From: Candidatus Zixiibacteriota bacterium
GTDB taxonomy: Bacteria; Zixibacteria; MSB-5A5; GN15; FEB-12
NCBI GenBank assembly: GCA_023132995.1
Contig: JAGLXI010000189.1
Location: 1-9,230, forward strand
Length of the DNA: 9,230 nucleotides
Direction of reading: 5' to 3'
Positions 1-6,555 of the stretch are shown here, one piece after another. A program made the translations under genes and the position numbers. The notes under the pieces were generated by a model. The model was not told the origin of the DNA and ran no database searches. It saw nothing but the letters and a program-made list of their open reading frames with translations. Within the stretch, counting starts at the first letter, position 1; every line of letters starts with the position of its first letter.

Positions 1-747
1 AAGTTCTGTCAGAACTGGGAAATATCGCAGTCACGGCCGGAGCAGCTTGACAACATCGATCTGCCGCCGCAGGCAGTGGTTGACATTTGTCTGCAAAGGG
101 ATGTTCCGACTATCGCCTACACGTACTCGGAGCCGGTTGTCTTCTACGAATACATGTACGACATCGCTGCCCTCGGTCGGAAGAACGGCGTCAAATCGGT
201 TATGATAACAGGCGGCTACATCGAGAAAAAACCGCTGGCCGAACTGCTGGGGCATCTTGATGCTGTCAAGGTGGATCTCAAGGCTATTCGGGAGGACTAC
301 TATAGCCGGATCGTTGACGGCAAGCTCAAGCCGGTTCTGGATGCGCTGGTGCAAACGAAGAAGGCCGGAGTGTGGCTGGAGATCGTTTATCTCGTCGTGC
401 CGACGCTCAACGACAGTGACGCAGAGTTCACCGAGCTTTCCCGCTGGGTGAAAGCCAATCTGGGCACAGACACCCCTGTGCACTTCACTCGCTTTCATCC
501 GCAGTATTTGCTGAGGAACCTGCCTGCCACTCCGACCAAAACACTTGAGCGGGCTCATGCCATAGGTTGTGCCGAAGGCCTGGAGTATGTCTATCTCGGC
601 AACGTCCCCGGACACCCGGCCGAGTCCACCTATTGTCCCGGATGCGGAGAGATACTGATACAGCGCCGGGGCTACCGCATTCTTCGCAACAACCTCTCCG
701 GGAACCGATGTCATGCGTGTGGCAGGACCATACCCGGGCTGTTCTAA
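1..747 (+). CDS. amrS: AmmeMemoRadiSam system radical SAM enzyme (5' end cut by the window edge)
   Basis: The reading frame is open from base 1, and 248 codons are visible before the TAA stop. The first visible residues, KFCQNWEIS, contain the last cysteine of a CxxxCxxC radical SAM cluster motif, so the start and the first two cysteines lie outside the window. Family members are roughly 330-340 residues, so about 85-90 are missing. AdoMet-binding and barrel motifs follow: YTYSEPVVFYEY, then MITGGY, then DAVKVDLK, then FTRFHP. The C-terminus has a zinc-ribbon-like pair, CPGCGE and CHACGR, and ends IPGLF, which is typical of the AmmeMemoRadiSam radical SAM branch rather than of pyruvate formate-lyase activase. 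The family is normally encoded with Memo-like and AMMECR1-like proteins. Neither is in this window, but they could lie upstream. The substrate of the family is not firmly known to me. The stop codon abuts the next start, so the two genes are probably co-transcribed. Confidence 0.92.
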   Translation, partial: KFCQNWEISQSRPEQLDNIDLPPQAVVDICLQRDVPTIAYTYSEPVVFYEYMYDIAALGRKNGVKSVMITGGYIEKKPLAELLGHLDAVKVDLKAIREDYYSRIVDGKLKPVLDALVQTKKAGVWLEIVYLVVPTLNDSDAEFTELSRWVKANLGTDTPVHFTRFHPQYLLRNLPATPTKTLERAHAIGCAEGLEYVYLGNVPGHPAESTYCPGCGEILIQRRGYRILRNNLSGNRCHACGRTIPGLF

Positions 748-2895
748 ATGAAAAGCAAAGCCTTTCTGCTTGGGTTCTTTTCTGTCGGAGGTCAGGTCCT
801 CCTGCTGCGGGAACTAATCTCATCTTTCAACGGCGACGAGTTATTCATCGGTACCGCCCTTTTCGGATGGCTGCTGTCGGTAGCGGCGGGTTCTTGGATT
901 GGGGGTCGCCTCGGTCGCGCCGTGCAGCCGATCGGCCTGTTTGGGCTGGGAGCGCTAATGCTGGTAGTCATGCTGCTTGCTACCAGATTCGCGCCTCTGG
1001 TGCTCTCGGGTGTCGTCGGTGAGGCGGTCGCCTTCGGTCCTGCGGCTCTGGTTTCGATTGTCGTCATGCTTCCCGCAGGACTGGTATCCGGTTGGCTGTT
1101 CGCGGCAATCGCCAACGAGGGGTGGCGCTCGGCGGACGCCGTTGTGACCGTGTACCTGTGGGAGGGGATCGGCGCCTTCGCGGGCGGAGTCGCCGTGGCA
1201 TTGTTGACAGGCGGCGCCCTCAGCAGCCTGTCGGTAGCTGTCGGGCTGGCGGTTGTGGTCGTCTCGTTCGCTTTCTTGTGCTGCCGTGAACACGGTCTCG
1301 GCGCAACCACTGCAATTACGGCGGTGACCGTGTTGCTGCTGGTTGTTGTCGGCGCGACAAGCGGAGTCGTGGAGAAGCGCCTGGACGGGATCAAATACTC
1401 CGCCTATGATATCGAGAAGTCGTTCGATACACATTACGGGCATCAGGCGATCCTGTCGCGGGACAGCCTCACAATCCTTGTGACGGACAACAAGGTTGAG
1501 GCCGTGTTCCCCGGTCCGGCGGCGGCCGAGAACCTGCTGATTCCGCCGCTGTTGTACCGCCCCGCAGCTCGCGATGTTCTGTTGATCGGTCGCACCGAAT
1601 TCGGGGTGGCGCAACTGGCGCGCCGTTGGCCGCAGTTGGAGCTAACGGCCCTTGATCCCCGGTGGGCGCTGTCGCATGCAGTGGATGACGTCATCCGGTT
1701 TGAGGGGGGAGGTATCAGACGAGATGACGACCCCGTTTCCTATCTCGTGGGTCGCGGCGCCGCCGAGCGATTCGATGTCATCATTGTACCTCCGGGCGAG
1801 CCGGATAATTTCAAACTCAGTCGGCTCCTCTCGGTTGAGTTCTTCAAACTGCTGCGCTGCCATCTGAAGGACGATGGAATCGCCGTCATCGTGACAGACT
1901 ACGACACGGATCGCTACCTGTCGGCTGAAGTAAGAGCAATACTGGCCACGATTCACAAGGGGTTGCGGGAATCCTTTGAAGCCGTCTGGATGTGGCCGGG
2001 GGAGACGACGTTGCTGTTTGCCTCGCCGGACGAGTCGCTGGAGATTCCCGTGGATTCTCTGTTGGCCCGAGTCGCAGGTATTGGCTATGAACCACGCTAC
2101 CTGAGCGAATCATTTCTGGCCGACAGGCTGGGCGAGCTAAAAATCGCGCGTCTTGAAACGGTCGCGCGGGAGCCGTCTCCGCCGGCCAACTCTCTTCAGA
2201 GGCCGGTGCTGCCGACCCTGCAGGCTGTCTACCGCTCTATGAACGGGTTCGACGGCAGGATTCTCTCAGCGTTGTTTCAGCAACCCCTGTGGCTGGCGGC
2301 TGTGCCTGTAATAGTGATTGGTCTGTGGCTGGCGCTTCTCACTGGACGGAAGAAGAGACAGCGTTTTGCGCTGTTTCTTTTTCTCGTCGGGGGTTTGGTG
2401 TCGCTGTCGCTGGAGTTGATATCCTTCTATGTTCTTCAGACTACGCGCGGGTCACTGTATTCGGAGATGGCGGCGCTTGTGGGTGTGTTCATGGCGGGGC
2501 TGGCAATAGGGGCATATTTCTCGCGAAAGGCCGGGTGCGATCATCTTGAGTACCCTGCCCTGGCCGTGCTGCTGGTGTCGACGCTGACGTTCCTATTCAC
2601 TTTTCGGTCTGCAGAGCCTCAGAGTGCGCTTTACTATCATCTTATGTTCTTGTTCGCGGTGGCTCTGGCAACCGGTTCGCTCTTTGTGGCTGCTGCGGAG
2701 CGTCTCTATGGCGACATTTTTTGCGGCAACCGCGGCGCCGGTTACGCCGTAGAACTGGTCGGCTCATCGGTAGGGGCACTGATAACCATGACGGTGCTGC
2801 TACCCGTTATCGGTCTGGTGTGGCTTCTGGTGTCGCTGTCGATCCTGTTGGGACTGGCGCTGCTCGGCTCCCTGCTTACTTCAAGAGGCGGATGA
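748..2895 (+). CDS. Polytopic membrane protein with a degenerate spermidine-synthase-like domain
   Basis: This is a 715-residue protein whose ATG directly follows the TAA of amrS, so translation is probably coupled. Hydrophobic helices occupy about residues 1-205, a soluble Rossmann-like domain about 215-430, a linker to about 510, and further helices about 512-712. The soluble part follows the spermidine synthase plan: YDIEKSFDTHYGHQAI (220-235), a nucleotide-binding strand VLLIGRTEFG (277-286), the acidic LDP (302-304), FDVIIV (342-347) and VEFFKLL (363-369). Key residues are changed. The usual GGGxG is GRTEFG, the catalytic DxxDP region is PPGEPDN (348-354), and the YHExLxHP motif is replaced by AENLLIPPLLYRP. 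Classical aminopropyl transfer is therefore doubtful, and an altered or lost reaction is more likely. The two membrane blocks look like an internal duplication: RELISSF...IGGRLGR near 21-57 against LELISFY...IGAYFSRK near 555-594. Membrane-fused spermidine synthase homologues are common in environmental genomes and mostly uncharacterised. Confidence 0.85.
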   Translation: MKSKAFLLGFFSVGGQVLLLRELISSFNGDELFIGTALFGWLLSVAAGSWIGGRLGRAVQPIGLFGLGALMLVVMLLATRFAPLVLSGVVGEAVAFGPAALVSIVVMLPAGLVSGWLFAAIANEGWRSADAVVTVYLWEGIGAFAGGVAVALLTGGALSSLSVAVGLAVVVVSFAFLCCREHGLGATTAITAVTVLLLVVVGATSGVVEKRLDGIKYSAYDIEKSFDTHYGHQAILSRDSLTILVTDNKVEAVFPGPAAAENLLIPPLLYRPAARDVLLIGRTEFGVAQLARRWPQLELTALDPRWALSHAVDDVIRFEGGGIRRDDDPVSYLVGRGAAERFDVIIVPPGEPDNFKLSRLLSVEFFKLLRCHLKDDGIAVIVTDYDTDRYLSAEVRAILATIHKGLRESFEAVWMWPGETTLLFASPDESLEIPVDSLLARVAGIGYEPRYLSESFLADRLGELKIARLETVAREPSPPANSLQRPVLPTLQAVYRSMNGFDGRILSALFQQPLWLAAVPVIVIGLWLALLTGRKKRQRFALFLFLVGGLVSLSLELISFYVLQTTRGSLYSEMAALVGVFMAGLAIGAYFSRKAGCDHLEYPALAVLLVSTLTFLFTFRSAEPQSALYYHLMFLFAVALATGSLFVAAAERLYGDIFCGNRGAGYAVELVGSSVGALITMTVLLPVIGLVWLLVSLSILLGLALLGSLLTSRGG

Positions 2896-2914
2896 ATCGA
2901 ACCGCTTGCTGTGT

Positions 2915-3811
2915 TCACATGAGACTGTCGAGCCACTGCTGCAGAAACGGCTTGTAATCGTCCCGGTATCCGACCATGCCGACCAGCCGGCCGCCACAGG
3001 TGCCAACTACGATCTTTCCGTAATAGCCGTCCTCGGTGAGAAAACCCGAATCGCCATCGAACGGCAGACCATCCGGCGCCGGCTGCAGCTTTTGCAACTC
3101 TCCGGCCAGCTTTGACCATGCGAGTGCTTTCGAGTCCGCCTCGCTCGGGGATACGAACAAAGTGACGTGCGTTGTGTCCAGCATGTAGTCCCGGCTGTAA
3201 ACGCTGGTCAGGAATGTTTGTCCCAGGTACGACCCGGCCCAGTACTTGTCGGTGCTGGCCACTCTGCCCGAGTCAGGAAAGAGCGAGAAGGCCTCGGGCG
3301 GCGTCTGGGGAACGACAAACAGCTTGTTGAGAGCATAGACGAAGTTGACCAGCACCGGGTTGGTTTCGTCGGAATCATCATAGGCTACCACTCTTACCAG
3401 GTAAGGCCCCCTGACGAACTGAATACTGGACGCAGACAGGTAACCCTCAGTGCCGAGCATGATGACCTCGGCGTCCTCCGGTCGCAGCATGGAATAAAGG
3501 CCGTAGGCGTTCACACCGGAACTGAACCGATAGATATCCGCTACTATCTCAACCGAGTCCTTCTTGTAGTCCGCTGTCGCCACTTCCACGAAGCCATAGT
3601 TATGATACAGCTCCGCACCGCCGTTGATGTATTCCCAGAGGGCTTGGCCATCAAAGGACCTTACAGGGGAGATCCGTTTCAGACCGATGGCGCTGAACTC
3701 CCCGGGCAGAAAGTCAGCAGCGGCCTCTCTCGTTGCCGGCTTGTCGCTACCGCACGAGAGTAACAGTGCCGCCGCTATGGCTACAGCTATCTCTTTCTTC
3801 GCAGCAAACAT
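2915..3811 (-). CDS. DUF6599 family lipoprotein
   Basis: This is a 298-residue protein. I place the start at the ATG at 3811-3809: it has a GGAG ribosome site 7 bases upstream and gives an immediate lipoprotein signal, MFAAKKE followed by a hydrophobic run to the lipobox LLSC (Cys20). The longer frame, from TTG at 3856, would put 15 polar residues before the signal and overlap the upstream gene. The mature part matches what I know of the DUF6599 family: FLPGEFSAIGL (34-44), then the signature ALWEYINGGAELYHNYGF (57-74), then ADIYRF (91-96) and NAYGLYSMLR (101-110). The C-terminus, around YYGKIVVGTCGGRLVGMVGY, looks like a second beta-rich half. The function of the family is unknown to me. It is probably anchored to the outer face of the inner membrane or to the outer membrane. 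It lies 16 bases after the polyferredoxin gene, as the last gene of the minus-strand operon, which links it to that redox module. It converges with the spermidine-synthase-like gene, 19 bases away. Confidence 0.85.
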   Translation of the reverse strand: MFAAKKEIAVAIAAALLLSCGSDKPATREAAADFLPGEFSAIGLKRISPVRSFDGQALWEYINGGAELYHNYGFVEVATADYKKDSVEIVADIYRFSSGVNAYGLYSMLRPEDAEVIMLGTEGYLSASSIQFVRGPYLVRVVAYDDSDETNPVLVNFVYALNKLFVVPQTPPEAFSLFPDSGRVASTDKYWAGSYLGQTFLTSVYSRDYMLDTTHVTLFVSPSEADSKALAWSKLAGELQKLQPAPDGLPFDGDSGFLTEDGYYGKIVVGTCGGRLVGMVGYRDDYKPFLQQWLDSLM

Positions 3812-3818
3812 ACTACCA

Positions 3819-3822
3819 CTCC
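3819..3822 (-). promoter_or_regulatory. Ribosome binding site that sets the lipoprotein start
   Basis: On the minus strand GGAG lies 7 bases before the ATG at 3811. It supports the lipoprotein-signal start over the longer TTG-initiated frame. Confidence 0.6.
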
Positions 3823-3827
3823 ATGGT

Positions 3828-5501
3828 TCACGTAAGTTGTTTCCTGTTTCTCTCAAGCAACAATTGCCTGTCGGGCGCGCGCGATTCCCCGATTGCGGTC
3901 ACGTATATAGCCGGTTTGTCCGTTACCGGGCAGGCGAACTCGCAGGCGCCGCAGCCTGTGCAGAGTTCGGGGTCGATATATGGTCGCTTCATCCGGACTT
4001 CCACGCCGTTGCGATCAAACACGGTTTCGTCCTTCAGGTAGATCGCTTTGGGCGATGTCGGGCACCATTCCTCGCAGACAATGCACGGCTTGGCCATGGC
4101 CCAGGGGAGACAACGACCGCGATCCATAAAGGCGGTGCCGATACGGTTGGGGGGGGTATGTTCGTCTCCCACTTTCTGCGCAGTCGTAAGTTCTAATATG
4201 GCCCCCGTAGGACAGACCTCACCGCACAGGGTGCAAGTCGGCTCGCAATAGCCAATGGCCGGAATCAGAATGGGCGTCCAGATTCCTTCAAGCCCGGATT
4301 CGAGCAGGGTGGGGTGCAGGGCATTGTTGGGACAGACCCGCATACACTGCCCGCAGCGGATGCACCGAGCTAAGAAGGCCTCTTCGGCAACTGATCCAGG
4401 CGGGCGGATCAGTTTCGGGTTGGCATTAGCCTTGAAGGCATCGCCGGAGCGCACCAACGGGTAAAGAGCAAGACCCGCGGCCAGCGAGGCAACAGTCTTT
4501 CTGCGGGTGACATTGATGGCCGGTGTGGAAGCCGGGTTTTTCACGGTCACTTTCTGCTGCGGGAAGAACTTGAACTTGAGCGAACCCTGCGGGCAGTCCG
4601 CCTGGCAGTTCAGGCAGAGATGACACTCCGCCTGACGCCACCGGGCGCCTATATCCGGGTTGTCGCCCCCCTGACAGTGGAGAAGGCAGAGGTTGCAGTG
4701 ATCGCACGAGCTTTCGTCCTTTTGAAGCCCGAGGATGGCGAATCGTGAAAACAGACCCAGCATGGCTCCGAGAGGGCAGATGCCACGGCACCAGAAGCGG
4801 GTGAAAACCCGGTTGAGAATCAGGATCGCCACAAAAAGCAGGCCGATAGTCAGTATTCCGTGGAAGTGTACCAGCCGGAAGTTCAACAGGTAGGGGGCGA
4901 TAATATCGTATGCAAGCTGGGCGCCTCCGCCGACGTAAGGGAGGCCGAGCGATTTGGCCCACCCGACAAGCCCCAGGGCTGCACTGTGCATCGTCGGCAG
5001 CACTACCGTGCCAAGTGATCGGGCAAGCAGCGGCAACGGATCAAGCAGGCCGGTCTGGAGCGTTCCCGCCAGGGCGGCAGCGATCAGAAAGAAGAACAGG
5101 TAGAACTTGATCTTCTGATAGCTCTTGTAACGATTCGATTGAATCTTCCCTTTGCCGCGATATTTCCGCCGCTCCGATCTGATTTCCGATATCCAGTGAT
5201 TCAAGGACCCCAGGGGGCATACCCAGCCGCAAAAGAACCGGCCTAAAAAGATAGTGGGAATCAGGATCACCAGCGACCACAGGAGACCTTTGTGGAGAGT
5301 GCCATTGGCCAGAAGCGTACCCAGCGCCACGAGCGGATCAAACTGAAGCGCTATGGACACGGGGTAGGGAAGCGAGATGTCCGAGATGCCTGTACTGTCA
5401 AAATCGGCCTTGAAGTTCGTTTTCAGGATCAACCAGAAGAAAACGCCAAAGAAGACCACCTGGCTGACTCTACGAAGGTTTCTGACGGTGGAGATACTCA
5501 T
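3828..5501 (-). CDS. Membrane polyferredoxin, NapH-like domain fused to NapG/MauM-like domain
   Basis: This is a 557-residue protein. The N-terminal part (about 1-310) resembles NapH/NosR-type membrane ferredoxins. It has hydrophobic helices near 13-28, 72-90, 132-150 and 213-232, CxxxCP motifs FCGWVCP (Cys91, Cys95) and CRGICP (Cys238, Cys242), and two 4Fe-4S sets, Cys266/269/272/276 and Cys293/296/299/303. A seam at 332-350 reads TRRKTVASLAAGLALYPLV, which looks like a twin-arginine signal inside the protein. The C-terminal part (about 370-530) resembles NapG/MauM, with four cluster sets: Cys380/383/386/390, Cys419/423/426/430, Cys464/473/476/480 and Cys514/517/520/524. In Nap systems NapH and NapG are separate membrane and periplasmic electron carriers from quinol, so a quinol-linked electron wire is a reasonable inference. 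No catalytic reductase subunit is present here. The start overlaps the DUF362 stop as TGATG, with AGGGAG 8 bases upstream of the ATG. It could also be described as a generic 4Fe-4S membrane protein with an unknown partner. Confidence 0.92.
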   Translation of the reverse strand: MSISTVRNLRRVSQVVFFGVFFWLILKTNFKADFDSTGISDISLPYPVSIALQFDPLVALGTLLANGTLHKGLLWSLVILIPTIFLGRFFCGWVCPLGSLNHWISEIRSERRKYRGKGKIQSNRYKSYQKIKFYLFFFLIAAALAGTLQTGLLDPLPLLARSLGTVVLPTMHSAALGLVGWAKSLGLPYVGGGAQLAYDIIAPYLLNFRLVHFHGILTIGLLFVAILILNRVFTRFWCRGICPLGAMLGLFSRFAILGLQKDESSCDHCNLCLLHCQGGDNPDIGARWRQAECHLCLNCQADCPQGSLKFKFFPQQKVTVKNPASTPAINVTRRKTVASLAAGLALYPLVRSGDAFKANANPKLIRPPGSVAEEAFLARCIRCGQCMRVCPNNALHPTLLESGLEGIWTPILIPAIGYCEPTCTLCGEVCPTGAILELTTAQKVGDEHTPPNRIGTAFMDRGRCLPWAMAKPCIVCEEWCPTSPKAIYLKDETVFDRNGVEVRMKRPYIDPELCTGCGACEFACPVTDKPAIYVTAIGESRAPDRQLLLERNRKQLT

Positions 5502-6454
5502 CAGGCTATCTCCCTGTATCCGGCTGCCCGGTAGTCCATACTCCCCAGCCCGGTCTTCGCCGCCAGGACTATGTGCCCCACCCGGTCGGGCGACAGTCCC
5601 AGAAACTCGCAGGCGCGGGAATCGGCAGCGACCTGGTCGGTGGCGCAGATTACAGTATGTTCGATGTTGACGTCGTCCAGTGAGCCGCCCTGCGGCCCGC
5701 TGCGCATGAGTATGCGGGTGGCATCCACCACCGTCAGGGTGGGTCGGCAGAACGCCGCCAGATCGACAATGGACTGGTCAATCTGCTGGTGAAGCTGATG
5801 GCGCGGACCGCCCAGGATTCCGTAGAGATTCTTCATGGCGATGGTACACAAGGTCAACGAGTGCTGCTTCACGATCGGCATGTTGATCAGACGATCGGTA
5901 TTGACAAAAGGGCTGAGCACAGGCCATGCTGTCAGGAGCTTGCCGCCCAGGTGCATGGTCACGAAATCGTCCTCTGAGGGAAGGAGTACACTGGCTCCGG
6001 CATTCTTGGCAGCCTCGCCGATCCCGGAACGTTGGAAACATCTCCTGGGATCGTTGCAACTAACATCAGTGACAACGACCTGCGCCGCACCGGCGGCAAG
6101 ACACAGCCGCACCATTTCGCCCACCAGTACGGGTGATGTATTGGCGGCCTGAGCCTCCGTGCGATCCCAGCCGATGTTGGGCTTGATCGTTACCCGTTCT
6201 CCCGGTTGAATGAACCGCTCGGTGCCGCCGACGGCGTTCAGTGCCTTGTGCAGCGCGGCGATTGAATCCTCATCCCGGGACAGCGCGACTTGCGGTATCG
6301 AAGGTTCCGGAGCAACCTCGAAACTCTGCGTCTTCCTCCCCGGCTGAATATATCTTGATGATTGCCGCTGATCGAAGAACCACGCCGTACCGCCGGTCGC
6401 TACCACCAGCGCCACGGCCGAGGAGGTCTTCTTGATGAACTCACGTCGCTTCAT
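5501..6454 (-). CDS. DUF362 domain protein with a Tat signal
   Basis: I choose the ATG at 6454-6452, giving 317 residues. An in-frame TTG two codons upstream is possible but less likely. The N-terminus MKRREFIKKTSS is a good twin-arginine signal, followed by a hydrophobic stretch (13-27) without an obvious AxA cleavage site, so the protein may stay membrane-anchored outside the cytoplasm. DUF362 landmarks follow: KPNIGW (91-96), VVVTDVSC (126-133), NMPIVKQHSL and IAMKNLYGILGG (191-216), VVDATRILMRSGPQGG (242-257) and DQVAADSRACEFLGL (273-287). DUF362 proteins often sit beside or are fused to ferredoxin domains, and their reaction is not established. Single cysteines occur at 118, 133, 139, 203, 236, 270 and 282, but there is no four-cysteine cluster motif, so the clusters are presumably supplied by the next gene. 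Its stop overlaps the polyferredoxin start by one base. Tat export suggests folding or cofactor insertion in the cytoplasm before export. Confidence 0.9.
   Translation of the reverse strand: MKRREFIKKTSSAVALVVATGGTAWFFDQRQSSRYIQPGRKTQSFEVAPEPSIPQVALSRDEDSIAALHKALNAVGGTERFIQPGERVTIKPNIGWDRTEAQAANTSPVLVGEMVRLCLAAGAAQVVVTDVSCNDPRRCFQRSGIGEAAKNAGASVLLPSEDDFVTMHLGGKLLTAWPVLSPFVNTDRLINMPIVKQHSLTLCTIAMKNLYGILGGPRHQLHQQIDQSIVDLAAFCRPTLTVVDATRILMRSGPQGGSLDDVNIEHTVICATDQVAADSRACEFLGLSPDRVGHIVLAAKTGLGSMDYRAAGYREIA
5510..5515 (-). promoter_or_regulatory. Ribosome binding site of the polyferredoxin gene
   Basis: AGGGAG on the minus strand lies inside the end of the DUF362 gene, 8 bases before the ATG at 5501. 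Together with the TGATG overlap it indicates coupled translation with independent initiation capacity. Confidence 0.6.
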
Positions 6455-6487
6455 GTTCAAGTTGTCGCCGGGGTTTGCTTCAGGGCC

Positions 6488-6516
6488 AATATACCCGGTT
6501 TCAAATGTAGCTGCAA
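6488..6516 (-). promoter_or_regulatory. Candidate sigma70-type promoter of the DUF362 / polyferredoxin / DUF6599 operon
   Basis: In the 101-base gap before the DUF362 gene the minus strand shows TTGCAG at 6516-6511, a 17-base spacer, and TATATT at 6493-6488. The -10 box matches the consensus at five of six positions, while the -35 matches only its TTG. Initiation would fall near 6481 and leave a leader of about 27 bases before the ATG at 6454. No strong ribosome site and no operator repeat is evident. Assignment rests on motif and spacing only. If real, the redox module can be expressed separately from the upstream nuclease gene. Confidence 0.5.
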
Positions 6517-6555
6517 GCCAGGCGTTCGTCCGACGCAGACTCCTTCGTGATAGTG

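Noticed and set aside
31..714. A 227-residue minus-strand frame opposite amrS
   Set aside because: The plus strand encodes a clearly recognisable radical SAM protein here. The antisense frame has no recognisable domain and is expected in GC-rich coding DNA.
2884..2908. Possible hairpin AGGCGG / CCGCTT between convergent genes as a terminator
   Set aside because: The stem is short, includes a G-T pair, has a 10-base loop and no T tract on either strand.
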